Source: JBFMHP01 sp964557295
GTDB taxonomy: Bacteria; Pseudomonadota; Gammaproteobacteria; RBG-16-57-12
Assembly: GCA_964557295.1 (NCBI GenBank)
Contig: CAZKZP010000003.1
Span: 75,016-139,015, forward strand
DNA: 64,000 bases
Reading direction: 5' to 3'
Shown here: one piece after another, positions 36,732 to 45,520 of the stretch
Numbering within the stretch: position 1 is the stretch's first letter
Layout of the letters: the number at the start of each line of letters is the position of its first letter
Notes under the pieces: generated by a model
Told to the model about the DNA's origin: nothing
Database searches by the model: none
What the model saw: only the letters and a program-made list of their open reading frames with translations
Program-made: the position numbers and the translations under genes

Positions 36732-38645
36732 TTATGACTGCCTGCGGCGCTCGTTCTCTGCTTGGAACCGCTGGGCGAGCTCTTCGATCGAGAGGCTGCC
36801 GAGGTCTTCTCCATTGCGTGCGCGCAGGGCAATCGTACCGTTTTCCATCTCCTTATCGCCTACCACCAGCAGATAAGGGATCTTGAAAAGTGTGTGCTCG
36901 CGGATTTTATAGCCAATTTTCTCATTTCTCAAGTCCGATTTGACTCTAAAACCACGTTCTTTCAAAGATTTGACCACCTCGCGCACATATTCGTCCTGCC
37001 GGCTGGTGATGCTCATGACCACGGCCTGGGTCGGCGCGAGCCAGAACGGGAAGGCCCCGGCGTGATGTTCGATCAGGATACCGATGAAGCGCTCCAGCGA
37101 TCCGAGCACGGCGCGGTGCAGCATGACCGGTACCTGGCGGGAATTGTCTTCGGCCACGTATTCGGCCCCCAGCCGCGTCGGCAGGGAGAAATCGACCTGG
37201 ATCGTGCCGCATTGCCAGACCCGACCGAGACAATCCTTGAGGGCGAACTCGATCTTGGGGCCATAGAAGGCGCCCTCGCCCGGCTGCAAATCCCACGGCA
37301 GCCCCTTGTCGTTGAGGGCCTTCTCCAGCGCGTGCTCGGCCTTGTCCCAGGTCTCGTCGGAGCCGACCCGCTTGGCGGGGCGTGTGGAAAGTTTCACCTG
37401 GATCTCGTGGAAGCCGAAATCCGCGTAGACCTGCTTGACCAGATCGATGAACTTCGACACCTCGGGCTGGATCTGCGCCTCGGTGCAGAAGATGTGGGCG
37501 TCGTCCTGGGTAAAGGCGCGCACGCGCATGATGCCGTGCAGCGCGCCGGAGGGCTCGTTGCGATGGCAGGAGCCGAATTCGGCCAGCCGCAGCGGGAGGT
37601 CGTTATGACTCTTGAGTCCCTGATTGAAGATCTGGATGTGGCCGGGGCAGTTCATCGGCTTGACCGCATAGTCGCGCGATTCCGAATGCGTGGTGAACAT
37701 GTTCTCGCGGTAGTTTTCCCAGTGGCCGGACTTCTCCCACATTACGCGATCCATGACCTGCGGCGTGCGCACCTCTTGATAACCGTTTTCCGAGAGCAGC
37801 CGACGCATGTATTGCTCGATGACCTGCCACATATTCCAGCCATTGGGGTGCCAGAACACCATGCCCGGCGCCTCTTCCTGGGTGTGGAACAGCCCGAGCT
37901 GCTTGCCGATCTTGCGGTGGTCGCGCTTCTCGGCCTCTTCCAGCCGGTGCAGATAGGCCTTCAGATCGTCCTTGTTGGTCCAGGCCGTGCCATACACGCG
38001 CTGGAGCATCTCGTTTTTGGAATCGCCGCGCCAGTAGGCCCCGGCGACCTTCATCAGCTTGAAGGCCTTGAGCTTGCCGGTGCTCGGGATGTGCGGGCCG
38101 CGGCAGAGGTCGATGAACTCGCCTTGGCGGTACAGCGAAATCTCCTCCCCGTGCGGGATGGCCTCGATGATCTCGGCCTTGTATTTCTCGCCCATCGCCA
38201 GGAAGAAATCGATGGCGGCCTCGCGCTTCATCACCTCGCGCGAGACCTTCAGATCCTTCTTCGCCAGCTCTTCCATCCTGGCCTCGATCTTGGCCAGATC
38301 CTCGGCGGTAAATGGCGCCTTGGCGGCGAAGTCATAATAAAAGCCGTCCTCGATCACCGGACCGATGGTCACCTGCACCTCGGGGAACAATTCCTTCACC
38401 GCCTGCGCGAGCAGGTGCGCGCACGAGTGGCGGATGACTTCCAGCCCCTCGGGCGACTTGTCGGTGATGATGCTGAGCGCGGTATCCTGCGTGATCAGGT
38501 AAGAGGTATCGACCAGGCGGTCCCCCACCTTCCCCGCCAGCGCGGCCTTGGCCAGGCCCGCGCCGATCGACGCAGCGACCTCGGCCACCGTCACCGCCTT
38601 CTCAAATTCTCTTTTACTGCCGTCCGGAAGCGTAATTGTCAGCAT
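36732..38645 (-). CDS. thrS: Threonine-tRNA ligase
   Basis: 637 residues from ATG 38645 (MLTITLPDGSKREFEK). Domains: TGS (1-62), tRNA-SAD editing domain (about 65-225) with RHSCAHLLAQAVKELFP, class II core (about 245-530) with the zinc-site Cys in MNCPGHIQIFNQ and HRNEPSGALHGIMRVRAFTQDDAHIF, and anticodon-binding domain (about 540-637) with RVKSDLRNEKIGYKIREHTLFKIPYLLVVG. It charges tRNA-Thr and edits Ser-tRNA. First gene of the translation operon. A large opposite-strand frame over it is a shadow. Confidence 0.98.
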   Translation of the reverse strand: MLTITLPDGSKREFEKAVTVAEVAASIGAGLAKAALAGKVGDRLVDTSYLITQDTALSIITDKSPEGLEVIRHSCAHLLAQAVKELFPEVQVTIGPVIEDGFYYDFAAKAPFTAEDLAKIEARMEELAKKDLKVSREVMKREAAIDFFLAMGEKYKAEIIEAIPHGEEISLYRQGEFIDLCRGPHIPSTGKLKAFKLMKVAGAYWRGDSKNEMLQRVYGTAWTNKDDLKAYLHRLEEAEKRDHRKIGKQLGLFHTQEEAPGMVFWHPNGWNMWQVIEQYMRRLLSENGYQEVRTPQVMDRVMWEKSGHWENYRENMFTTHSESRDYAVKPMNCPGHIQIFNQGLKSHNDLPLRLAEFGSCHRNEPSGALHGIMRVRAFTQDDAHIFCTEAQIQPEVSKFIDLVKQVYADFGFHEIQVKLSTRPAKRVGSDETWDKAEHALEKALNDKGLPWDLQPGEGAFYGPKIEFALKDCLGRVWQCGTIQVDFSLPTRLGAEYVAEDNSRQVPVMLHRAVLGSLERFIGILIEHHAGAFPFWLAPTQAVVMSITSRQDEYVREVVKSLKERGFRVKSDLRNEKIGYKIREHTLFKIPYLLVVGDKEMENGTIALRARNGEDLGSLSIEELAQRFQAENERRRQS

Positions 38646-38694
38646 CGTTGAATATTCCTGCCCGCCGTGGAGCAACCGTCCAATTGATAAATAA

Positions 38695-38719
38695 AAACAC
38701 CGCGTTGAACGCGGTGTTT
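38695..38719 (-). terminator. Rho-independent terminator after the TauE/SafE gene
   Basis: AAACACCGCG / CGCGGTGTTT stem with loop TTGAA (minus strand TTCAA), followed on the minus strand by a run of T (TTTTTATTTATC). It lies between the transporter stop (38775) and thrS (38645), so it ends the upstream unit; a role as a thrS leader attenuator is an alternative. Confidence 0.8.
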
Positions 38720-38774
38720 GAGTGATAGCCGAAAGGCTAACAAAGAATCAGTGACAGGTCAAAGTCTTATAGGA

Positions 38775-39515
38775 CTACAAAATCGCGTCCAGCAACATCC
38801 CGGCCCCGACCAGGGCGAGAAACAGTGAAAAGACCTTCTGGAGCCTGTGGACCGGGGCGCGGCGCAATAGCACGCCGCCTATTATGCTGCCGGCTCCAGC
38901 AATCAATGTGATATAAAACAATAAACTATAATTCATTTCTAATGTTGTACTGTAAACCGCGCCCGAGATGAGGGCGTTGATGATGATCAAGATCAACGAA
39001 TGGCCGACCGCCGTCGGCAGGTGCGAGATGCCCAAGGCGATGAGCGCCGGCACCATGATGAAGCCGCCGCCGACGCCAAACAGGCCGGTGACCATGCCCA
39101 GCGCGATGCCAGCCGCGAAGACCACCGGGCATTGGCAGGGTTTCTTTTCGGCGTGCTGGTTGAGGCGGGCGCGATAAGTCCACCCCGCCACGAATAGCAC
39201 CAGCAGACCGAAGAGCGTTTGTTGCAACACATCCGGCAGAAGCAGGCCGAGCTTGGCCCCCACGGCCCCGCCGGCCATCCCGCCCAGGGCGAAAAACATC
39301 AGGAGTTTCGGCCGCACCAAGCGCCAGACGCGCTGGTGGATGGCGGCGATGAGGCTGACCGCGGCCACGATCCAGAGGCTCATGGCGATGGCCTGTTTCA
39401 GTCCCAGGCCGGCGCCATACATCAACAACGGCACCGTGAGCATGCCGCCGCCGGCGCCGAACATCCCCAGAAACAATCCGATGAGCGGCGCGGCGATCCA
39501 GATCAGCGCCGACAC
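38775..39515 (-). CDS. TauE/SafE-family sulfite/anion exporter
   Basis: 246 residues with about eight membrane helices in two similar halves. Family motifs are GLFLGMFGAGGGMLTVPLL (N-half) and GMVTGLFGVGGGFIMVPALI (C-half). The start is GTG at 39513-39515, overlapping by one base the TAG of the dioxygenase-like gene. Members move sulfite, sulfonates or other organic anions across the inner membrane. Translational coupling to a persulfide-dioxygenase-like gene supports export of sulfite made by that enzyme. Confidence 0.9.
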   Translation of the reverse strand: MSALIWIAAPLIGLFLGMFGAGGGMLTVPLLMYGAGLGLKQAIAMSLWIVAAVSLIAAIHQRVWRLVRPKLLMFFALGGMAGGAVGAKLGLLLPDVLQQTLFGLLVLFVAGWTYRARLNQHAEKKPCQCPVVFAAGIALGMVTGLFGVGGGFIMVPALIALGISHLPTAVGHSLILIIINALISGAVYSTTLEMNYSLLFYITLIAGAGSIIGGVLLRRAPVHRLQKVFSLFLALVGAGMLLDAIL

Positions 39516-40218
39516 TAGCCGTTCACCTTGCCGCAGGCGAGATTGGCCGGCACCGCGACATCCATGCGCCGGGGGTTGGGCAGTTTGAGACTGTTCATGT
39601 GATCGATGAAGTCTTGGCGCGACAAGGCCAGGCGCGGATTGCAGCGTTTTTCCTCGCCGATGGTCGAGATCGTGAAGCCGTTGTAGTCGTGGCCAGGATA
39701 GACCAGGGTTTCGTCCGGCAAGGAGAACAGGCGCTGCGTGATGGAATCATAGAGCCGCGCGGCGCTGCCGCTTTGAAAATCGGTGCGGCCGCAGCCGCGT
39801 ATCAAGAGCGCATCGCCCGTGAAGACCTTGTCTCCGGCGTGAAAGCTCAGGCAGGTGTTGGTGTGTCCGGGCGTTTCCAGGACATGGATGCGGATGTCGC
39901 CGATCTCCAGCACATCCCCCTGCCCGACCTTCTGGTCGGGACACTCCGCGCCCACCTGGCGGGAGACCACGGTCTTGCAGCCGGTCAGCTGGCGCAGCCG
40001 GTCAGCTGGCGCAGCCGGCCCGCGCCGGTGACATGGTCGGCGTGGATGTGGGTTTCCAGGCAATAGCGCAAGTGGAGCCCGAGCTCCTCGATGAGTTTGA
40101 GGTCGCGCGCGACTTGGGTATCGGTGCTATCGATCAACACGGCGGCTTTGGTGCGCTCATCACCGAGCAGATAGGTGTAGGTCGCGGTGTCTGCATCGAA
40201 TAACTGCCGGAAGATCAT
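39515..40218 (-). pseudogene. Persulfide dioxygenase-like (ETHE1) gene, frameshifted
   Basis: A metallo-beta-lactamase-fold gene. The N-terminal part has HIHADHVTG (metal site, catalytic iron region). After the shift come ETPGHTNTC, GDALLIRGCGRTDFQSG, LYDSITQRLFSLPDETLVYPGHDYNG, the ETHE1 signature. A 17-base unit CCGGTCAGCTGGCGCAG is present twice in tandem (39981-39997, 39998-40014), which shifts the frame and stops the first part after RLRQLTGCAS. Deleting one copy restores RLRQLTGCKTVVSRQVGAE and a normal 228-residue protein. The enzyme oxidises glutathione persulfide to sulfite. Either a genuine disabling duplication or an assembly artefact. Confidence 0.85.
39981..40014. repeat. 17-bp tandem duplication disrupting the dioxygenase gene
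   Basis: Two exact copies of CCGGTCAGCTGGCGCAG side by side, with partial matching sequence (GCAG, CCGG) on both flanks, as expected for slippage. Removal of one copy restores the frame. Confidence 0.95.
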
Positions 40219-40342
40219 GGAGGCCTCGCGATGTTGTCGTTTGTATATTAGGCGATACTAATATTCTTGCCGATCGAAATCAATCCTTGAATCCAGTCAT
40301 CGAACCGGGGTTTTATAATCGAAACTCACAAGACTCCTGGGC

Positions 40343-41479
40343 ATGCACACCCTTTTACTCCGTTTGATTGCCGCGTGCGCGGTTTTTCTGCCCGCTGCCT
40401 ACCCGATGATCGCCCACGCCCGGACCTTCGAGGCCGAGGGCAGCGATCTATTGATGGGCGTGGGGCCGCAGGCCATCGGCATGGGCGGCGCCGTGGTGGC
40501 CACGACGGGCGATGTGTACGCCAGTTTCTGGAATCCAGCGGGATTGCTGGAAGCGGAAACGGCGGAAGTTGCGGTCGCGCGGCAGATCAATGCCGAGCTG
40601 CTGCCGGTCAACTTCATCGGCCTGGCGCTCAACCCTTCGCCGTTCACCCTCGGCGACTACCGTATCGCCCTGGGGCTGAGCTGGATCCCCCGTTTGCATG
40701 TGAAGGCCGAAGGGGCGTTTGCCTCCGACGATTTCGCCAGCATCTTTCTGCGCTATGCCCTTCCCGGCCTACCCGGGGACTTCGACGGTAAGATCGAATC
40801 CAAGACCAAGGACCAGCGGCTCGCCATCGCCGTGGGCAAGTCTCGCGATCGACACTGGAGCTTGGGCGCGAGCCTGGGGCGCATCCACTGCCGGACGGGC
40901 TTCTGCGGCATCACGGCCAACGATCCCGATAACTACACGGTCGCCTCCACGGATGCGAAGGCCTATGGCGTGAATGTCGGCGCGAAATATTTCCATGCGC
41001 CCAACCTCACCTTCGGCCTGCATCTGAAGGATCTCAACACGCGTCTCAAGGTGGACATGATCACCACCGACAAGAATGGCACGCGTCGGGAAAGGTTCGT
41101 GGCGAAATTTCCGCATGACTTGAGCGTCGGCCTCGCGTGGAAGCGCAGCGAGACGTTGGAGGCAACCCTGGTGTATCAGACCCTGTTTGGCGAGTACGGC
41201 AACTCGGAGCTGGATTTCAAGATCATCCGCGCCGGTCTGGAGATCCGCCGGCACGCGCTTGCGTACCGCCTGGGATTGATGTGGCCGCTTGTCCTGAAAA
41301 GCGACCTGACCGGCGACCTCACCGACGATCTTCCGGCCCCGTTCAGCCTCACCACCGGGCTGGGCTGGCGCGCCGGGCGCTGGTCGCTCGATGTCGCGCT
41401 CTACGCCCAGCCCGTCATGTCCTACGAACGCGGGGAACTCTATCCCGCCTGGGATGTGAGTTTGAGTTATCACTTTTGA
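40343..41479 (+). CDS. Outer-membrane beta-barrel protein (UPF0164/PorV-like)
   Basis: 378 residues. Signal peptide about 1-26 ending AHARTF. The next segment, GSDLLMGVGPQAIGMGGAVVATTGDVYASFWNPAGL, is typical of FadL-superfamily and PorV/UPF0164 barrels (the NPAG motif). Alternating hydrophobic strands follow, and the protein ends in a C-terminal aromatic (SLSYHF), as outer membrane barrels do. It may be a transport channel or assembly factor; a specific substrate cannot be named. Divergent from the dioxygenase gene, with a 124-bp shared upstream region. Confidence 0.8.
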   Translation: MHTLLLRLIAACAVFLPAAYPMIAHARTFEAEGSDLLMGVGPQAIGMGGAVVATTGDVYASFWNPAGLLEAETAEVAVARQINAELLPVNFIGLALNPSPFTLGDYRIALGLSWIPRLHVKAEGAFASDDFASIFLRYALPGLPGDFDGKIESKTKDQRLAIAVGKSRDRHWSLGASLGRIHCRTGFCGITANDPDNYTVASTDAKAYGVNVGAKYFHAPNLTFGLHLKDLNTRLKVDMITTDKNGTRRERFVAKFPHDLSVGLAWKRSETLEATLVYQTLFGEYGNSELDFKIIRAGLEIRRHALAYRLGLMWPLVLKSDLTGDLTDDLPAPFSLTTGLGWRAGRWSLDVALYAQPVMSYERGELYPAWDVSLSYHF

Positions 41480-41571
41480 GAATATATCGCCGCAACCGGC
41501 TCATTTGTAATGGAATCTTAACCTTGGTGCAGGTATTCTGGCGGCTGGATATATATAAAGAATAACTGCAC

Positions 41572-43131
41572 ATGACGGAAGTCTTCTGGATCACGCTTGC
41601 CTACCTCTTGGGACTGATCGCCCGGCAACTCGGCCTCCCCACCCTGATCGGCTACCTCGCCGCCGGTTTTGTCTTGAGCGCCAATGGCTTTGGCGACTCG
41701 GATGCGCTCGAACACATCGCGCACATCGGTGTCTTGCTGCTGCTGTTCGCGGTGGGTTTGAAACTGCGCCTCAAGAGCCTGCTGCGCCCGGAGGTCATCT
41801 TCGGTGGGTCGCTGCACATGCTGCTCTTCGTCCTCGCGCTCGGCGGCGTGATGGCGGTGAGTTTCGCCATGCAAAACCACAGCGCGTTCCTGCTGGCCGC
41901 CGCCCTCTCCTTCTCCAGCACCGTCGTCGCCGCCAAGGTCCTGGAGAGCAAAAAGGAACTGCGCGCCTTTCACGGCCGCCTCGCCATCGGCATTCTGATC
42001 ATCCAGGATCTGGTCGCCGTGGGGCTGTTGAGCGCCATCGGCAATGACGCCCCCTCGCTGTGGGCGCTCCTGCTGCTGGGGCTGCCCCTGCTCAGACCGC
42101 TGCTGTACCGCCTGCTGGACATCACCGGCCACGGCGAGTTGCAGATCCTCTACGGCTTGTTGCTGGCCTTGGTGATCGGCGGCGCGGGGTTTCAATTCGT
42201 CGGTTTGAGCGGCGAACTCGGGGCGTTGCTGCTCGGGGCGATGCTCGCCGACCATCGCCGTTCCTCGGAACTGGCCAATTCCATCTGGGGCCTCAAGGAA
42301 GTGCTGCTGATCGGATTCTTTCTCCAGATCGGCATGGCGGGGGCGCCAACAGTGGAAGCCGTCGGCATCGCCGCGCTGTTGTGCCTGCTGATCCCGCTGA
42401 AGGCCATGCTGTTTTTCTTCATCGTGCTGCGCTTCGGCCTGCGGGCGCGCAGCGCGTTTCTCGCCAGCCTGAGCCTCGCCACTTACAGCGAATTCGGCCT
42501 GATCGTGGTGCAGCTCGGCGTGAAGGACGGCATCTTCGATGAGTCATGGCTGACCATCACCGCCATCACGGTGGCGTTGTCATTCCTGCTCGCCGCGCCG
42601 TTCAACCGCATCTCGCATGAGCTCTATGAGCGATACGCCGCCTTCCTCAAGCGGTTCGAGTCCGACCGGCGCCACCCCGACGACGAACCGATCAATCTCG
42701 GCAGCTCGCACATCCTGATCATGGGGATGGGACGGCTTGGCACCGGCGCCTATGATTTTCTCACCCGGCGCAGCCAGCGCGTCGTCGGACTCGATTCCGA
42801 CCTCGGCAAGGTGGAGGCGCATCTGCGCGACGGCCGCCGCGTGCTCTACGCCGACGCCGAAGACCCCGGCTTGTGGGAAAACGTCCACCTCGACGGTATC
42901 CACGCCATCATATTGGCGCTGCCGGATTTCGAGGCCAATGTCATGGCGGTGAACCTATTGCGCAAGCGCGGCTACAAAGGCCACATCACCGCCACCGCCA
43001 CCTTCCCGGATCGCATCGCCGCCATCACCAAGGCCGGCGCGGATAGTGCCTATAATTATTACTCCGATGCCGGCGTCGGCTTGGCGGAACGGGTTTGGGA
43101 AGCGCTGAATTCGCCTACAAAGAGAGGTTAG
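41572..43131 (+). CDS. KefB-type cation:proton antiporter with TrkA-N domain
   Basis: 519 residues. The first about 350 form a CPA2 Na+/H+-exchanger domain with 12-13 helices, including LAYLLGLIARQLGLPTLIGYLAAGFVLS and AAALSFSSTVVAAKVLES. A cytosolic RCK/TrkA-N domain (about 383-500) binds nucleotide through HILIMGMGRLGTGAYDFL and ends in YYSDAGVGLAERVWEAL. It exchanges K+ or Na+ for protons and is probably gated by NAD(H) or a thiol adduct, as in KefB/KefC. It stands alone between a barrel gene and a DUF3014 gene. Confidence 0.93.
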   Translation: MTEVFWITLAYLLGLIARQLGLPTLIGYLAAGFVLSANGFGDSDALEHIAHIGVLLLLFAVGLKLRLKSLLRPEVIFGGSLHMLLFVLALGGVMAVSFAMQNHSAFLLAAALSFSSTVVAAKVLESKKELRAFHGRLAIGILIIQDLVAVGLLSAIGNDAPSLWALLLLGLPLLRPLLYRLLDITGHGELQILYGLLLALVIGGAGFQFVGLSGELGALLLGAMLADHRRSSELANSIWGLKEVLLIGFFLQIGMAGAPTVEAVGIAALLCLLIPLKAMLFFFIVLRFGLRARSAFLASLSLATYSEFGLIVVQLGVKDGIFDESWLTITAITVALSFLLAAPFNRISHELYERYAAFLKRFESDRRHPDDEPINLGSSHILIMGMGRLGTGAYDFLTRRSQRVVGLDSDLGKVEAHLRDGRRVLYADAEDPGLWENVHLDGIHAIILALPDFEANVMAVNLLRKRGYKGHITATATFPDRIAAITKAGADSAYNYYSDAGVGLAERVWEALNSPTKRG

Positions 43132-43238
43132 AAGCAGGGAGCGGATTTCAGACTTTGTCATCCAATCCGCTAACCTAATCGACCGTGACATCGCAGCAGG
43201 ATTTGTCTTTGAATTTTCAAATGGCGGGAGGATAACTC

Positions 43239-44030
43239 GTGAAAAAAATCATCGTCGTACTTATTGGTATCGCCGCTGTGGCCGGCGGCGTCCTCTATGT
43301 CCAGTATCAGAAACACGCGCAACAGACGCAGGAGGCGATCACGGAATCGGTCAGCCCGGAACCCACCGCGTCCGCTGAGCCACGCTACCCGCTTCCGTCG
43401 CTCGAATCCGCCTCGACCGAATCCGGGCAGCCCGCCGCTAAGCCGCTGCCCGCCCTCGGCGAAAGCGATGGACCGTTCCTCGAGGAGCTGGCCGCGCTGG
43501 CCCCCGCGCAGCCGATCAAGCCATTGGCCATTACGCCGGACTTCATCCGCCGGGCGACCGCGATCATCGACAACCTCACCCAGGACAAGCTCCCGTTGCG
43601 GCTGATGCCGGTCAAAGGTCCGAGTGGGGAATTGGTGACCACTCAGCAATCCGAGGAAGTCTACCTCCTCGACAGCGCCAATTACGCCCGCTATGAGAAA
43701 TACGTGAACCTGCTCGGGGCCCTCGATTCCAAGCAACTAGCCAGTTTGTATGTCCGCTACTATCCATTATTCCAACAGGCCTACCGGGAACTCGGCTATC
43801 CCAGCGGCCATTTGAATGACCAGCTGATCGGCGTAATGGATCATCTGCTGGCCACCCCTGAATCGCAAGAGCCGGTCAAATTGATCCGGCCCTCGGTGTA
43901 TTACAAATATGCCGACCCTAAGCTCGAATCACTCTCCGCCGGACAGAAGCTGCTCATCCGCATGGGGAACGGGAATGCGACCAGAGTCAAAGACAAATTG
44001 CGCCAGTTGCGCATAGAGCTGACCCGTTAG
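43239..44030 (+). CDS. DUF3014 domain membrane protein
   Basis: 263 residues. One N-terminal helix (about 3-22) anchors it in the inner membrane, followed by a Pro/Glu/Ser-rich linker (about 30-75) and the DUF3014 region (about 85-250), with FLEELAALAPAQPIKPLAITPDFIRRATAIIDNLTQDKLP, YARYEKYVNLLGALDSKQLASLYVRYYPLFQQAYRELGYP and ASVYYKYADPKLESL-like ending. The family is of unknown function and common in gammaproteobacteria. Its unit ends with the hairpin at 44044. Confidence 0.87.
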   Translation: MKKIIVVLIGIAAVAGGVLYVQYQKHAQQTQEAITESVSPEPTASAEPRYPLPSLESASTESGQPAAKPLPALGESDGPFLEELAALAPAQPIKPLAITPDFIRRATAIIDNLTQDKLPLRLMPVKGPSGELVTTQQSEEVYLLDSANYARYEKYVNLLGALDSKQLASLYVRYYPLFQQAYRELGYPSGHLNDQLIGVMDHLLATPESQEPVKLIRPSVYYKYADPKLESLSAGQKLLIRMGNGNATRVKDKLRQLRIELTR

Positions 44031-44043
44031 CGCACGAAAAAAA

Positions 44044-44079
44044 GGGGGGATGCCCGTCCTGCGGCATCCCCCCTGTTTT
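44044..44079. terminator. Bidirectional Rho-independent terminator
   Basis: GGGGGGATGCC / GGCATCCCCCC stem with an 8-nt loop. On the plus strand it is followed by TGTTTT, on the minus strand by a run of seven T, so it can end both convergent genes (DUF3014 and DUF2934). Confidence 0.9.
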
Positions 44080-44091
44080 CAGCAGATCCTC

Positions 44092-44322
44092 TTAATGCAG
44101 CTTTGCCTTGGAAATCATGGCATTGATCTGTGCCTCCGCTTGATACCAGTCGTCTTCTGGACTTCCTCTCAAAAAACCGCGATTGATGGCATTGAAATAG
44201 GCCGCTTCAGCAATCATGCGTTGGCGATCATCTTCAGAGATATTGCTCAAGTCGATGACGCCCATTTCCAAAGGGGGATTTTTTGAAGACCTGACTTTTG
44301 ACTGCGTTTGTTTGGTAGCCAT
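44092..44322 (-). CDS. DUF2934 small protein
   Basis: 76 residues from ATG 44322, chosen because GGGAG lies just upstream. The segment DRQRMIAEAAYFNAINRGFLRGSPEDDWYQAEAQINAMI matches DUF2934, a short helical domain found in many proteobacteria with no established role. It is cytoplasmic and forms its own transcription unit with the terminator at 44044. Confidence 0.88.
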   Translation of the reverse strand: MATKQTQSKVRSSKNPPLEMGVIDLSNISEDDRQRMIAEAAYFNAINRGFLRGSPEDDWYQAEAQINAMISKAKLH

Positions 44323-44491
44323 AATAACTCCCTGACATACATGTGTGTGACTGATTAGAGCAGGTAAGTATGGTTCAAGACCTACCGCTGTCAAGCAATT
44401 AGAATCTGTCTTATCCAGCCGCATCGCCTTCCTTGCTTTTGCTGCTGCGCAGCGGTGCCGGATCCGCCGTCAAATCTCCTGTATGACGGCT

Positions 44492-45472
44492 TCATTTAGG
44501 CAAATTCAGAATGCTTGTCTTGCGATATTCATCACTCGGAAAAACCCGCCCGGTCAGCATGGTCGCGAAGATGTGCTCGAAGACCACGCCGGGTTCACCC
44601 TGTTTCTTTCCGGAACGAAAATAGGAATGCCCCTTGGGCGAATCATAGACCGTATTGACCTCATCGCAATCGATGGCGAACACATTCTTCGGCGTCAGCT
44701 CCATGTCTTCCGGCCCGGTATGCCCCAAGCGGCGCGAGGCCTCGGCGTTTTTGAGATTGGCCACCTTGCTTGCACGCAACGCCAAATCATCGGAGGCGTA
44801 ATACACCACCACATTGCGTGAGGCATGACAGATCGATTCCCCCGCATTTCCTTTGTGCAGCGATTCATTCAGGACATCGGCCGCAATCATGAAGGTGTTG
44901 CGGAAGATCAGCGGCAGCCCGGCGGGCTGATCATACTTCCGCCAATTACTGATGGTTTCGCGCAGCACACGATTGCCCATGGAATGCGCCAGAATATTGA
45001 TGCGCTTCAGACACGGATCGTCCTCGGGATTGTATTCGGATGAACCTCTCCACTCCATGAACTTTTGCAGCATCCGCGCCAGGGCAAAGGCGCTTTGATC
45101 CGCCGCCTTCTGGTCGTCCCAATAATCCTTCACGAGTCCGAGATCGTTATCGCACGGCCAGATCACGGGAATGATCAGCGCCTCCCCGGCCTTCTTCTTG
45201 TTGCACAGCGATTGAAACTCGCCGGCGTCCTCGAAGACATTCTCCGGAAGATTGGAGAAACCGTGGAGGTAAAGCACGATCTGGCGATATTTCGCGTTTT
45301 TGATTTCCGTCAGCAACGCCTTGCTGCCGATTTCCTCATAAACATTTTTCTTGATTCTGCGGCAACAAAAAAACGCACGGTTCGACGAATTGTTTCCGAG
45401 ATCGAATTGAAAGTCTTTGTTGAGCTCCGGCTCGGTGTTCTTCGTAGGCATTCTGCAAGTGATAAACAGCAT
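44492..45472 (-). CDS. Alpha/beta hydrolase (DUF900)
   Basis: 326 residues, preceded by AGGAG. The fold is shown by IVLYLHGFSN (oxyanion region, 65-74), VIWPCDND, and the nucleophile elbow LAHSMGNRVL (Ser164). DUF900 proteins are predicted serine hydrolases or lipases. There is no signal peptide, so it is probably cytoplasmic. It is the last gene of the minus-strand locus containing the caspase-like protease and may act on lipids or esters in the same process; this is inference from position. Confidence 0.85.
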   Translation of the reverse strand: MLFITCRMPTKNTEPELNKDFQFDLGNNSSNRAFFCCRRIKKNVYEEIGSKALLTEIKNAKYRQIVLYLHGFSNLPENVFEDAGEFQSLCNKKKAGEALIIPVIWPCDNDLGLVKDYWDDQKAADQSAFALARMLQKFMEWRGSSEYNPEDDPCLKRINILAHSMGNRVLRETISNWRKYDQPAGLPLIFRNTFMIAADVLNESLHKGNAGESICHASRNVVVYYASDDLALRASKVANLKNAEASRRLGHTGPEDMELTPKNVFAIDCDEVNTVYDSPKGHSYFRSGKKQGEPGVVFEHIFATMLTGRVFPSDEYRKTSILNLPK

Positions 45473-45520
45473 GGCGACTCCTCGTTCTTGTTCGATAATT
45501 GTTCTTCAACTATTTAGTCA

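Noticed and set aside
36762..38651. Plus-strand open frame of 629 codons
   Set aside because: It lies entirely antisense to thrS and has no domain; high GC creates long shadow frames.
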